Below, piece by piece: positions 33,961 through 46,429 of a stretch of DNA of 64,000 nt. The stretch is taken from positions 42,170,603 through 42,234,602 of the forward strand of contig NC_135715.1 of NCBI RefSeq assembly GCF_964656455.1, written 5' to 3'. The notes beneath the pieces were generated by a model that was not told the origin of the DNA, made no database searches, and saw only the letters and a list, made by a program, of their open reading frames with translations. The stretch is from Halichoerus grypus (Eukaryota > Chordata > Mammalia > Carnivora > Phocidae). The translations under genes and the position numbers were made by a program. Every line of letters begins with the position of its first letter. Within the stretch, counting starts at the first letter, position 1.

Positions 33961-35048
33961 CAAGAGAAGTTACTCCTCTAAAGAAATTTTAGATAAGGAA
34001 AAATAAATGGAGGAATCACAGCAGTAATGCAAAAAGAAATTGAGAACAAAGACAAAATTTAAAATAAATGCTTGTGTGTATGTATATTTATATACCTAAT
34101 TATGTTAATGGAAAATAAGTAACAATTACAAAATTCACTGATAATGCAAATTTATCAAAAAGTATCTGGCCTCTCTCCAAATTGTTCTAGTTTCAAATAA
34201 ATGCAATTCGAAAATACAGTATTTTCATTGAGTTGAAGTCAACTCAAAGTGAGACTGATATTACTTTGCAATTTTTTTGAAGGTAATATCATCAGTTCAA
34301 AAAAATCTTAAAGCTACCATGAACAAAGAGTGAACAACTTCTCAGATTAGGGATTGAGATTCAAACTTCATTTATTACACAGGAAACATATGTAAGCCAT
34401 GACACAGAAAGCCATGAGGAAACAAAATTATAACTGAAACTTTGTTTTCATGATCACATCTCTTCTTTGTTATGATGGCTTCCAAATATATTATTTGAAT
34501 AGCTAAATATCTCTATAATTTCACTTTTATTTTACACAAAGTACTTTTCTTTTACTATTTATGATTTTGAGTACCTGTTTTTTTTTGTGGTACTTTTTAA
34601 AGATTTCATGGGTTATCCTTCTACACTCCAGTAGGACAATGCTGGAGCATCACATTCTAGGCTCCAAATGCATAGAAATTGTTATTTAATTGGACACATC
34701 TGTCACATATGATTTGATTGAAAATCATCACTTTTGAAAACACTTTCACCTTCAAACCTCTTCATTTTCTTGTCGAATAGTTACTTGTGTGCTTTTCTCT
34801 TTTGCTCACTACTTTGTAAGCTATGTGATGGGCCCCTGCAGGCTTCATCTTCATTTCTTCTGTATTGCTTACCACAAAGTTTTGCTTGAAGTAGGCAAAC
34901 AGCAAAGACTTGTTAATATAAAATAGCTATTATAATGCTCTTATTTTATTTCCTGTATTATAAAAATGATGTGTTGTTTGTAATTACTTCCAAAAAATAG
35001 TATTTAAGTAAAAATACATTCTGCACTGCTAAAATTCATTTTCCATAT
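33961..35048. other. No feature recognised
   Basis: AT-rich DNA with no frame above 60 codons and no repeat landmarks. Confidence 0.55.
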
Positions 35049-35063
35049 AGACCTACCACTTTT

Positions 35064-35258
35064 TTTTTTAAGATTTTATTTATTTATTCGACAGAGAGAG
35101 AGACAGCGAGAGAGGGAACACAAGCAGGGGGAGTGGAAGAGGAAGAAGCAGGCTTTCTGCAGAGCAAGGAGTCCGATGCGGGGCTTGATCCCAGGACCCT
35201 GGGATCATGACCTGAGCCAAAGGCAGATGTTTAATGACTGAGCCACCCAGGCGCCCCA
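35064..35258 (-). mobile_element. Can-SINE, minus strand, young 'gtcattaag' subtype
   Basis: 'gcgagagagggaacacaagc' module and inverted head 'atgactgagccacccaggcg'. TSD agacctaccactttt at 35049-35063 and 35259-35273. Deletion subtype of the A-box region. Confidence 0.96.
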
Positions 35259-35399
35259 AGACCTACCACTTTTATCCATATGCTATTCCTTAACTCTGCA
35301 TGTTATGTCTCAAATGACGAATGTTATTTACAATAACACTGAGAAAGAAAAATACATTTTCAATGTGGGTTGTGTACTTTTCAAGTTAACATATGTTTT

Positions 35400-36075
35400 T
35401 GAGGCAAACATAAAATCCAACTATCTGCACTTCCAAGCTCATTGCAGCATTAATCACAATACCCAAAACATGGAAGCAACCTAAATGTCCACTAATTGAT
35501 GAATGGATAAAGAAAATGTGGTGTATACATACAGTGGAATATTATTTAGCCACAGAAAGAAGGAAATCCCACCATTTGTGACAACATGGATGAACCTGGA
35601 GGACATTTTCCTAACTAAAATGAACCAGACACAGAAAGACAAGTACTGCATGGTATCACTTACATGAGTTACCTAAAATAGTCAAACTTGTAGAAGCAGA
35701 GAGTAGAATATTGGTAGCCAGGGGCTGAGAGAAGAGTAAACAGAGAGATATTAGGCAAAGGTACAAGATTTCAGTTATGTAAGATGAATAAGCCCTAGAG
35801 GCCTACTACCCAGTATTTTGCTTATAGTTAACAAGACTGTATTGTATACTTAAATTTTTCTAACACAGTAGGTCATATGTTGTGTTGTTATCACAAAATC
35901 ATAATAAATAAATAAATAAATAGCATAGGCGGAAACTTTAAGAGGTGATGAATATGTTTATGGCATAGACTGTGGTGATGTTTTCATAGGTTTACACTTA
36001 TTTCCAACCCATAATGTTGTACACATTAAATATATACAGTTTTTTGTAATGTTTAAAAAATGTTAATTACACTTT
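35400..36075 (+). mobile_element. L1 3' end, plus strand
   Basis: ORF2 C-terminal and 3' UTR landmarks: 'ggaagcaacctaaatgtcca', 'gtggaatattatttagccac', 'gatgaacctggaggacattt', 'gtagaagcagagagtagaat', 'ttatgtaagatgaataagcc' and 'agactgtggtgatgttttca'. An (AATA)n tract (35903-35921) interrupts the 3' UTR. Confidence 0.8.
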
Positions 36076-37734
36076 CATGGCAAAGTTTTAGAACCATTTC
36101 TTTATTACTGTTTTTTTTCTTCAAAAGAAAAACAAAATAAAACCCAACCATTACTAGAAATGCCATAATAGTGACAAATGTAATGATATATTCATTTAAC
36201 AGTTTAGTCTATTCTGCATCTTAGTTTGCTGCAAATACCATTTTACAAATACTAAATTATATATATGAAACTGTCCTTGTTTTTCTTTACTGTTGTTCAC
36301 CTAATTTTGTTATCAATATGAAACTACAGTGAAATTCTACTACTTATAAAATCAGACATTTATTTGGGGAAAAATAAAATCCCTGAGTGTGTTAGTGAAT
36401 TTTATCTTGGAGAGTTGCTGATTTAATTGATGTAATCTGACCTTGCCATTAGTCTAGCTGGAGGCAAGCTATTTCTGTCTGCATTACTTTTCATTATTGC
36501 TTCCTTGTAGGAATTCAGTACCTGCTGCTCCATATAAATGTGTGACAAAGCTAAAGAATATATTCTAGAAAGTCATTCAATTTTCATCTGCTATTTTCCC
36601 ATCAATGTTAACATACAATTGTATTCTTCCTAGCCTTCATAGTTCAGACTGTTGTTTCATTGAAATTTGGAAAACCTACATTCAAGATTCTGACTTAAGA
36701 TGTAGAAGTAAATTTATATTCCTTATTTATTTATCTAATGTCCAAGAATCATCACCCATGATATAAATCACTTAAATTCCCTAGCATCTTCTTTTGCAGT
36801 GTGCCTAAGCTTATTATTAATTTACTCTGTTCTTCCTAGGTGCAGAGTGAAGGAGAAGATCAAGTCATATATCACATAAACAATTAAAAACTATCCTTTG
36901 GCTGTAAGCTTTTTGAAATGATGAAGTGCTAGTACAGTGTGAGCTGTCCTTGAATTACTTTCATTGGTAAGTATTAGACAGTATGATGAATTTTTTACAA
37001 GCCAGACATTTGGAGTGGTATCTTCAAAGCTGTGTCAGCTGCCTATTTATCTTTATTATGGCCTAGAAACTGATAGCAAAAACACAATGTTAGTACATGT
37101 ATTACATTAACAACAATTATGGACATCATTTTTTTTTTCTTAAAGATGAATGCAGTAAAAGTTGGACTTTCATAATAATGCCATTGCTCCCCCCTCCATG
37201 TTAAAAGGTAATTTCAATGTAAATTTGTAACAGTGGTTAAAAATCAAATTATAATATTTTATGCTCAAAAGTGATTCCTTATAGCACTAAATGCAATTTT
37301 GTAACTTACATTATAAAGAACAGGTGACTTTCTAAGTATTTTAGAACACAGATATGCTTAATATTTTATATGAAAAAGATACACTGATGTACTTTCTTTG
37401 AACTGAAATAATTCTCATTAGTGCAGTGACACAGTGTATCTCTAGTATCCACATAAAAACAGATTTTCTATTTTGTATCATTTTTCTAAATAATTCTAAA
37501 TTAGAATATGTATATATATACACACATTTATATTAATATAATTAAAACTTGCCATTTGAAAAATTCACATTTTATACCAAAACCAACAAGTATCTTAACA
37601 AATCTTGAGACAGTCATAATGTATTTGTAATATAATCAGATGATTTTTCAAGCTGGAAGGAAGAAGACCTAGCTCAAACCCACATAGAGTGTATTATAAA
37701 ACAATTCAACATAAAAATTCACCTTATTTTTTTT
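36076..37734. other. Unique DNA with a candidate conserved non-coding block
   Basis: No gene or repeat recognised. The block 36390-36610 is of higher complexity and rich in homeodomain-like TAAT/ATTA cores ('gatttaattgatg', 'gccattagtctagctgg'). The 37523-37341 minus-strand frame is short and featureless. Confidence 0.35.
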
Positions 37735-37880
37735 TAAAGGAGAAAACTATAGTACTAAGAAGCTACATGAGTTATCTAGAATCTCAAAGTTAGTAAGTGT
37801 TGAAACTGAATCCCAAGGGGCTCTTCTAAATCCAATCTATAACTCCTGGCAGAAATCACTCTCTTTTCCAGAGCATACTT
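37735..37880 (+). mobile_element. MIR fragment
   Basis: Degenerate MIR 3' half: 'aaaggagaaaactatagtac', 'gagttatctagaatctcaaa', 'agttagtaagtgttgaaact', 'gaatcccaagg', matching 'gaggaaactgagg...taacttgcccaaggtcac...agctagtaagtgg...attcgaaccca'. Confidence 0.55.
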
Positions 37881-38634
37881 CTCTGATGGGTCCTACTTAT
37901 ATAATGGCTCTAAGTAAACTTTGAAGATATCTTCATCGATACCTACCATTATTAATATCAAACATTTAAAGATCAACAAAATATAATGTGCAATTGCTCA
38001 AAAGATTTAAAAATACAACCAAATTATTATTTTTTTGAGTGGCAATTTTTCTATTTAGATGAATATACCAAGTAGCTACACATACAAAGACACACACATA
38101 TATATGCAGAAACACATGTCTGCAAAATTCACTTATAAATTTTCTCCACTCTGATGTGATACCATTTTTGACAAAATTATATCCATATAAAAATAACTTA
38201 GAGGCAGTCACCCAAATTTGGAACCATCTGTGTCCACTGTGTACAAAATGAAATTGAAGATTTGAACTGCAAGTAAAATAAACAAAGAGGCATGGCTTTT
38301 TATATAGGAGTCTACATACCAAGAGACTATTTGATATTTAAGGGACACTAAAGGTTAGGGATTTAGAATAATTGCCAGATTAAGTTTTATATTTGTACTT
38401 CATACAAATTATTTTTTGTTTTAATTTGCTCATCTGACTTATTTAAAATAATATGACATTGTTAGCCTAGCATAAGTATATTTCAAAGGACAAACTATAA
38501 GCAAGTCTAATTTTAACAAGGGTATCCTACAATGGCATAGTTCTTAACCTACTGTGTTCAAATCACCCTGTCTTAGACTCAATTGTCTATCTACAACTGT
38601 GTCAATCTACATCCAACTCCAAAACAGTTACTTT
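37881..38634. other. No feature recognised
   Basis: A 118-codon minus-strand frame (38322-37966) has no recognisable domain, starts and ends in AT-rich DNA, and its length is possible by chance over 64 kb. I do not call it a gene. Confidence 0.5.
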
Positions 38635-38635
38635 T

Positions 38636-38849
38636 TTAAAAAAAGATTTGTTTATTCATTCTAGAGAGAGAGAGAGAGCATGCAAGTGGGCGGGAGAGGG
38701 GAAGGGGCAGAGGGAGAGGGAAAGAGAAACTCAAGCAGACTTCTTGCTGAGCACAGAGCCCTAGGCAGGGCTCAACCCCACAACCCTGAGATCATGACCT
38801 GAGCCAAAATCTAGAGTCAGAGGCTTAAACAACTAAGCCACCCAGGCAC
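38636..38849 (-). mobile_element. Can-SINE, minus strand, older type
   Basis: 'aaaaaagatttgtttattca' tail, GA-rich tract with 'gagaggggaaggggcagagg', and a degenerate inverted head 'aacaactaagccacccaggc'. Flanks 'aaaacagttactt' and 'aaaatgtttattc' may be a decayed TSD. Confidence 0.9.
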
Positions 38850-39449
38850 AAAATGTTTATTCTTAATAATGAATAAAATCCGTATAAACTACTAAATCAT
38901 AACCACCTTGAACCCATCAGAGAGACAAGATTCCAGGCCAATGAAGTAAACTGCAATCCAAAGAAGACAGTCCTCTGTTGAGGAAAGACAAAACATGATG
39001 ATTATCTCACCTGTGTCACAGCACAGGATGAAGGGACAGATTCACTGTTTTACAGGTAGGAGAAAATAACCTAAAATGTTAATGACTATCAAAATACCAG
39101 CTATAGACTTGTGTGATACTACAGCAACCCTGGGATTTTCATTTAAAAAAAGGGAACTTCACATTCACACAGAGGATCTTTTTCTTGCACTTCCATTTGC
39201 TGCATGAGACCAAGTGATGGCAGAACAGGAAAGTAGAGAGAGACTCCCTTGCTGGTTATGCAGACATGTGGAAGAATGTGAGCAGTCAAGCTTCCAGCAG
39301 GATTTCTATAGGCATTGACAAGTTAATTACAGAATTTATGTGACCAAAGAAATGAACACAGGGACTTTAAATAGTTTTGAAAAACAAGGGTAAATTTGGA
39401 GATTTACTCTTAATCTACAGATATAAACATAGTGTGCTATTGTCAGAAC
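38850..39449. other. No feature recognised
   Basis: Unique-looking sequence without frames above 60 codons. Confidence 0.5.
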
Positions 39450-40400
39450 GGTAGACATATCATTCAACGTGGTTGAATAGAGACTTCAAAAATAGACCCA
39501 CACTTACATGGGCAATTAATTTCTGACAAAGATGTCAACGCAACTCAATGCACAAATAATCATCTTTTTAAAAACATAGTATAGAAGGAACTTCACAGTC
39601 CTGTGCAAAAAAGATGATCTTGACTCATACTTTCAACCTACAAAAAACTAATCTGAAGTGGATAACAAATTAAATGCAAAATCCAAGACTACTGAACTTC
39701 TACAACTAAAACACTAAAATGTTTTAAATGGATGAAGTTAAAAAAAAAAAAAAAAAAACCTCAACAATGCTAACTGCTGGAAAGAATGTAAAGCAACTAA
39801 AACTCTCATATGTTGCCCATGTAAATGCAAACTGATACAGCCACTTTGGAAAATAGTTGAGAATTTCCATATATTCTGCAATTTATTCCTAGATCCTTAG
39901 TCAAGGAAAATAAGACACATACACACACGCACACAAACACAGGGACACATAAACCTAAAGGTACATTTTAATGGTGGCCTTACTCATAATTATCAAAAAC
40001 TAGAAATTAAAAAAAAGTCTTTCAAATGGTGAATGGATAAACAAATTGTGGTAAATACACACAGCAAAATACTACTGAGTAATAAAAAGGAATGAACTAT
40101 TTACATTTCTAATGGCATGAAACAATCCTAATTAAAAATAAAAGAAGCCATCTACAAAAGCTTATACATGATTCCATTTTTATGCACTCTTTAAAAGGCA
40201 ATAACCAGAGTGACAGAAAATAAATCAATGCTTGCCAAGGGCTAGCGAGGCACTAGGAAGCCTCAAGAACTGTTGTAAATACGCTGTGCCTCAGCTGTGG
40301 TCACACAATAATTGTACTTACCAAAATACATAAGAGGTACTCTCCAAAAGGGTAAATTTTATAACATGTAACTTATACCAAATATTCCTCAATAAACATG
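39450..40400 (+). mobile_element. Old L1 fragment, ORF2 C-terminus plus 3' UTR, plus strand
   Basis: Landmarks: 'gggcaattaatttctgacaa', 'aatgctaactgctggaaaga', 'gaatggataaacaaattgtg', 'aaaggaatgaactatttac' and 'cttataccaaatattcctca'. An A19 run (39740-39758) replaces part of ORF2. Strong divergence marks it as old. Confidence 0.7.
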
Positions 40401-43400
40401 ATTTAAATGTAAAAAGTCAAAATTATGTCATGAATTATGATGTTTCCCAATATATAGTGAACACAGATCACTAGCTTCTCTGACAACCACATTTAGCTTT
40501 CAGCACAGAAAAATTTTTTTAAATTATTATTTGTATAATTTGAAATACATAAAATTATAGATGTGTGTTTTATAATACAGGTAAATACTGTTTGAATTAT
40601 TTTAAATAGACTAAGAAAATTGAGACTCAGCTCTGGGAAAGGAAGGAAAGCCAGGAGTGAACTGATTCGGCTGAGACTGGTAGTTGGATCAAACCTGTTT
40701 GTATTTGCTTTGATTGGAATAGCATATAAGTGCCCTCTACTGGTTCTTAAAAAAACAAACTCCTGAGCAAGCAGGAAGATGCTCTATGGAGAAGGTAGGA
40801 TTCAGGTTGTTGTCTTCTGGGTGAAATAATCTGATACCTATGTAATCAAGAACAGTGTAATATCAAGCTCTGAGTTGGGACCTTTTTTCTGAGCAGACAA
40901 GTCACAGCTACCCTCAAAGATCCATAGTACCAAAGAACTTAGATTCAATTTATATGGTAACCTCTTGTTGCTCACCCAATGATCTCATATATTTTACTTC
41001 TAATCCTGCCTGGCACATCAAGTTTTTAAGCCTTTGTCAATCCTTTCTAAAATATCTTCACAAGTAATCCGTTTTGTGATGCTTTGTTAGAACCTCAATA
41101 CATACAGCAATGATAGCTATATGCATTAGAAATAGAATTAAACAGATTTTATTATAGTAGTCATTATTTTGTACCCTTACTTCAGATCTACCCAATATTA
41201 TCCTAAGGAGGGTGAATCAACTTGCAGTTCAATCCAAGAGAACATCACAATAGGAGTTATTTCTGATTTTCAAACTTATTTGAAGGTTATGTCCATATTG
41301 ACATTTTAGAAAATCCAAAATTAGTATTAGTACACTTCCACAGTCAATGCAACAGGAAAAAAAAAAAAAAGAGGCGATTTAAAAGAAGCAGAAAAAGCAA
41401 ATCCTAAGTGTTTTTCTGCTAAGGATCTTTAAAGCTTTCTCCTGAAATCAATCTCTAATCTCTCTCTTCTCTCTCAATCTCTCTCTCACACATGCATACA
41501 CACAGTCATTCAAAACTCAGTTTAGTCAATTTGAAATACAGTGACAATTATAAAATATTGAGAATTTACCACAAATATCATTAAATTAAGAGCTTTAGGG
41601 ATTGATCTCATCACTGGATATCTACAGAAATATATCTTTAAGTAGCTGCAAAGGGAGGATGATTAAGATCACACAATATACTGGGAATTCTTATCTAGGT
41701 AACACAGTTAAGAAGTAGCTTACAGGATAGTGAACACACACCACCCCAATTATTGGCTGGTAATGAACACAGCTTTGCAAAGCAGTAAAAAAAAAAAATT
41801 CTTTCCAGGGTGGCAATGACTCATTACCTGGAGAAATGATTAATTTCCTTCAAAGTTCAAGCCCCACACAATTATCTACTTTGCCTATATTTAAAGCTGG
41901 CTTGAGTTAGAGGCAATAGAATATCTACATCTGAGAACAGATTAGTTAAACTAGTATCTGATTCCATTTGCACGCTATCCTCAGTCTCGCTTCTGCATAA
42001 ATCAGAGAGAGAACACAGGCGCCACAGCCCCAGGGTGACTTCATTATATTACTCCAGGAGAGCATGCATTTGTACCTCTTCATTCATGGTCTTGAAACCA
42101 GAGATACGACAGCATTGGTGGAGTACTGATGGGCTAAATGGCCAATTAGTCAAGCAGAAAATTAAGTCTACTTGGATGACAATTTCAAAAAATAATTTCG
42201 AAAACAGATCTTAAATAAGATTATGAACAATCACTTCTGTATACTTCCCAATGTTTTACATAACTTAGCCCACACAGTACAAGAAAACAAGGCTCCCTTT
42301 TATTATTGCTGTCTATGTTATTATTGTTACTATCGCTTCATTGTAACTACTAATAACAACTACTATTGTACTGTGGATTATATGGACACCACTAAAACGA
42401 TGTCTTTTTACCATCTCATCGTTTCTTTTTTTTAACTGAAGAAACTTAAAAACCTGGTAGCTTGTATAAATTGTCAACTATGTACAACTAGTAAGGTACA
42501 AAGACAATGCTCAAATTCCAATTACTCTGACTTCAGAGCCTTCTCTGTGAGTACCACTGCTTTGCTTTTTTTCCTTTTTTTTTTTTTTCCAGCCTATGCA
42601 GAGGTTGTTTTCCATTGTTCTATACTGTTTTCATTTCCCATGGACAGAATACGTGTAATCTTAAACCATGACTTCTATAAGATTAAAACTGAGTGGAAAA
42701 TTAAATCGATTAAATATTAAATTCAGGAAGTAAACCAATAATTTGGTGCTTCAGATGTTTTTGTGTATTTAGACATATATTGGAAACTTCGTATTCTGCA
42801 ATATTATCTGCCCTCTCTAGTTTCTTTGATTCTTTCGACTCACATATAAAATTTAACACAGAAATTTTTAATCAGTTTTAGCTTGATCAGCAGGTAAGTA
42901 TTATTTCTCACAGGCAACCAAGGAAATGGTAAGTATTATTGAGATGGTAGGGAAAAGGAGGCACATAAGGAAAAACACTACAAAAAATTCTATCAAAATT
43001 TACTTTGGCTTCTTCTTTAAAGTGTTTTGAGTTAATTATGCATTTCTGAAAACTCAGCCATGATCCCACAGAGGAAGAAAGCCTTTGCCTCACACAACAG
43101 GAAAACATTTAAGAACTGTATTTTTGAAGAGAAATACATAAGAGAAAATAAATTTAGATTCATCATGTACTTTCTGGTTTTGAAAAATTAGATTTTTGGC
43201 AAATTAAAATGCCCTGAGGATAAACGTTTAGTTTTTTTCTCCCGAATTAGTTAAATCTCTTCACTCATAATCAAGAACAATTGGTAATTGTGAGGGTAAG
43301 ATTTGAATACACAAAAGTAAGCTTAAGTCAACCCTGAATTCCTGCCAAATGTTTATTTGGGAATATTATGTATGGATGCAGGGTTTTTAAATTCGAGTTT

Positions 43401-43534
43401 TCTTTTAATATTTATTGATTCAAAATTCAACTTTTCTATTTCATGTTTGAAGTCTATTTTATCAATTTACCCCAAATCATATCAGTCCACACATGGAAAC
43501 TTTATCTTAAAAGGCAGAAACTTCTTTGCAATCT
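40401..43534. other. Long unique stretch, no gene; candidate regulatory block inside
   Basis: Three kilobases without a recognised repeat. 41790-42130 is GC-richer, with a palindromic AP-1-type site (atgactcat, 41816-41824), TAAT-type sites and an 'atttgcac' octamer-like site. The frames at 42223-42435 (+) and 43108-42908 (-) have no domain. CT-rich (41455-41490), A-runs (41351-41371, 41786-41798) and a T14 (42575-42588) are simple tracts. Confidence 0.4.
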
Positions 43535-43645
43535 TCCCCTGGACTGTATGGCATTTGTGGGCAAATACTATGTATTACATCGTATCCCCAGTATTCGGAC
43601 TTTGTCTGGAGTATGGTAGGCATTTAATGCATATCAAATTGAAAC
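43535..43645 (+). mobile_element. L2 3'-end scrap
   Basis: 'atcgtatccccagtattcgg', 'gagtatggtaggcatttaat' match the L2 tail ('ctgtatccccagtgcctgg...tagtaggcatttaataaa'). The plus-strand frame 43357-43656 reads into it by chance. A similar but weaker scrap is at about 46165-46230. Confidence 0.5.
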
Positions 43646-43779
43646 TAATTCCATGAAAAGACACTCAAGTTATTGATTCTTAGATTATATTGCCTCTAAC
43701 ATGACATTCCAAATTGCATCACTGTTTTGGCCTTCTAGTAAAGTAATTTTATTATTTTTTATAAACTTTACTTTCTTAT

Positions 43780-44275
43780 TTATTATTTTTTAATTGAGGT
43801 GTAATTGATATACATTATATTACTTTCAGGCATATAACATTATGATTCAATATTTGTATATTTTATGAAATGACCACCACTGTAAGTCTAGTTAACATCT
43901 ACCGTTACATAACATTTTTTTTTGTGATGAGAACTTTTAAGATCTACTTTTTTTTTTTTAAGATTTTATTTATTTTTTGAGAGAGAGACAGCAAGAAGGA
44001 ACACAGGCAAGGGGAGTGAGAAAGGGAGAAGCAGGCTCCCCGCTGAGCAGGGAGCCCAATGTGGAACTCGATCCCAGGACCCTGGGATCATGACCTGAGC
44101 CGAAGGCAGACGCTTAATGACTGAGCCACCCAGGTGCCCCAAAGATCTACTTTCTTAGCAACTTGAAAATAAGCAATACAATGTTATCAACTATAGTCAC
44201 CATGCCATACATTACATCCCCATGACTTACTAATTTTATAACTGGAAGTTTGTATTTTTGACCCCCTTTATTTAT
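43780..44275 (-). mobile_element. L1 3' UTR fragment, minus strand, split by a SINE
   Basis: 'tttaattgaggtgtaattga', 'gtctagttaacatctaccgt' before the SINE, and 'caatgttatcaactatagtc', 'ccccatgacttactaatttt' after it. These are adjacent parts of one antisense L1 tail, so the SINE at 43951 entered a pre-existing L1. Confidence 0.75.
43951..44141 (-). mobile_element. Can-SINE, minus strand, young deletion subtype
   Basis: Poly-T, shortened GA-rich tract, and inverted head 'atgactgagccacccaggtg'. Perfect TSD aagatctacttt at 43939-43950 and 44142-44153. First of four SINEs in 2.1 kb. Confidence 0.96.
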
Positions 44276-44418
44276 AATGAAGTTAAAAAGTAACTTTACT
44301 TTTAACAAAGCTAAGGTATCTTTAATGCTTCTCACCACTGTGCAACAGTAATTCATGCTATCAATATTTATTCAGGGTATATCAAGTATCTGTTCAACCT
44401 TTTAATTTTCATTTTTTT

Positions 44419-44610
44419 TTTTTTTAAAGATTTTATTTATTTGACAGAGAGAGACACAGCGAGAGAGGGGACACAAGCAGGGGGAGCAGGAGAGGAAGAA
44501 GCAGGCTTCCCGCGGAGCAGGAAGCCCGATGTGAGGCTCGATCCCAGGACCCTGGGATCATGACCTGAGCCGAAGGCAGACGCTTAACGACTGAGCCACC
44601 CAGGCGCCCC
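44419..44610 (-). mobile_element. Can-SINE, minus strand, young deletion subtype
   Basis: Inverted head 'acgactgagccacccaggcg' and a near-consensus middle. TSD taattttcattttttt at about 44403-44418 and 44611-44626. Confidence 0.96.
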
Positions 44611-44799
44611 TAATTTTCATTTTTTTAGCTTTTACTGGCCCCTTGCCTTTTTTTTTTCCTTTACCAATAAGCTCTAGTTTCACTATTCAAAAAACATATT
44701 AAAATTGAATTAAAATATACTGAAAAGCAAACAAATGTGTAACTTATTTGCACATGACTATCACCTCAAACTACTCTGCTTTTGGATTATCAAACTCAT

Positions 44800-45450
44800 G
44801 AGGAACACAGTCTGTAGCTAGAACCTCCATTTATTCTCTCTCTTCCTCTTTTTCCATTTCACTTACTTCTTTTTAGAGCTATTATCTCAAAAGTCACCAG
44901 TAATTTCCCATATACTAAAGTCAATACCCTGACTGCTTTTGTCAACAGTTTTAGTTGCCTTTTAGCATTTGTTAATTTATTATCCTCATTCCCCATAAAA
45001 CAGTCTCCTCTACTGTCTTCTGTAGCAAGTGATAACTGATGATGTTCTCTGTCTTCTGATCGTTCTTTCTCTGCTTACTAGTCCTCCTCTATCTCACACT
45101 ATACAAATGCAGTGATTCCCCCAAGTCCCTCCAAACACTCTTTTCCTTCTCCCATTTTTGTTTTCCACTGTAGAACAAAACTATCTCATATTGTCAAACT
45201 GTTAAATTGTTAACACCATCTGATCATACAAGATTGTCAAATTTATATTAATAGTTTGAACATATAAGCTTTTTGAATATTTCTAACTGCCTAGAGGTAC
45301 TGTGCACCAAAATATCTTACTGGCAAATAAAACTCAATATAGCTAACACCAAATTAATCATTTATCTCCCCAAACTGATCACATATCTACTTTTAAATTA
45401 ATAACACTGTCATTCACTCTAGCACAGATGTATAAAATAAATCATTTTCC
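44800..45450 (+). mobile_element. Possible decayed L2 ORF region
   Basis: Pyrimidine-rich sequence with weak L2-like landmarks in sense: 'ttctttctctgcttactagt', 'caccaaattaatcatttatc', 'ctccccaaactgatcacata' and 'ataacactgtcattcactct' (L2: '...aaactgaactcatcatctt...ccccaaacctg...ggcaccaccatccac'). No readable frame remains. Confidence 0.35.
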
Positions 45451-45520
45451 ATTTAAACCTAGTGGCTTTTGAATGAATATATATGTATATATAAAAAATC
45501 ATATAAAAATATATAAATCA

Positions 45521-45726
45521 GGGGCGCCTGGGTGGCTCAGTCGTTAAGCGTCTGCCTTTGGCTCGGGTCATGATCCCAGGGTCCTGGGATCGAGCCCCGC
45601 ATCGGGCTCCCTGCTCTGCAGGAAGCCTGCTTCTCCCTCTCCCACTCCCCCTGCTTGTGTTCCCTCTCTCGCTGTCTCTCTCTGTCAAATAAATAAATAA
45701 AATCTTTAAAAAAAAAAAATATATAT
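45521..45726 (+). mobile_element. Can-SINE, plus strand, young deletion subtype
   Basis: 'ggggcgcctgggtggctcag', then 'tcgttaagcgtctgcc' (one G short), near-consensus body and A12 tail. TSD atatataaatca at 45509-45520 and 45727-45738. It faces the SINE at 45832 as an inverted pair. The minus-strand frame 45781-45518 is its shadow. Confidence 0.97.
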
Positions 45727-45831
45727 ATATATAAATCATATAAATATAATCATATATAATCTGAAAATTTGAGATATACAAGAAAAATAAAGAAATTCTG
45801 CAATCACACCAATCACTAAAACTAGCACAAT

Positions 45832-46034
45832 TTTTTTTTTTTAAGATTTTATTTATTTATTTGACAGAGAGAGAGAAAGACACAGCGAGAAAGGGAACAC
45901 AAGCAGGGGGAGTGGGAGAGGGAGAAGCAGGCTTCCCGCGGAGCAGGGAGCCCGATGCAGGGCTCAATCCCAGGACTCTGGGATCATGACTTGAGCCGAA
46001 GGCAGACGCTTAACGATTGAGCCACCCAGGCGCC
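45832..46034 (-). mobile_element. Can-SINE, minus strand, young deletion subtype
   Basis: Poly-T, near-consensus body, inverted head 'acgattgagccacccaggcg'. TSD ctagcacaat at 45822-45831 and 46035-46044. Only 105 bp from the plus-strand copy. Confidence 0.97.
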
Positions 46035-46429
46035 CTAGCACAATATTTTTATAAGTTTCCATTAAAGAATGCACAGTAGAAAAATAATTGCACACATAAA
46101 AATCATAGTACCCTTATCTGGGTATGGGGTATTTGTCTAACAAAAATAAGATATTTCTCTTTATCTTCCACTGATTGTGTGGCATTTGTGGACAGTAACA
46201 TATATAGCATTGAATCCCCAATGTCTTCTTTTCTGAGAGTTTCTCCAGGACTATAAGAATTGAGACCATCATTTCCTCCACTAGGGAGTTTTCAAAAAAC
46301 TAGTGAATGAAATGCCATTTGTTTAAACATATGAGTACAATGGTTGTCATCTTCACATTAAATCACATTCAAAAGTAAGTTGATTCTGCTGAAACGAATT
46401 TTTCAGCTGGTTATAAAAAGACCTGAAGG

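Noticed and set aside
36830..36900. 'ttcttcctag' followed by 'gtgcagagtgaagg' as a splice acceptor and exon
   Set aside because: No open frame of useful length, donor site or coding signal follows.
37966..38322. 118-codon minus-strand frame
   Set aside because: No domain, AT-rich ends and Cys/Val repeats from a CA-type tract; compatible with chance over 64 kb.
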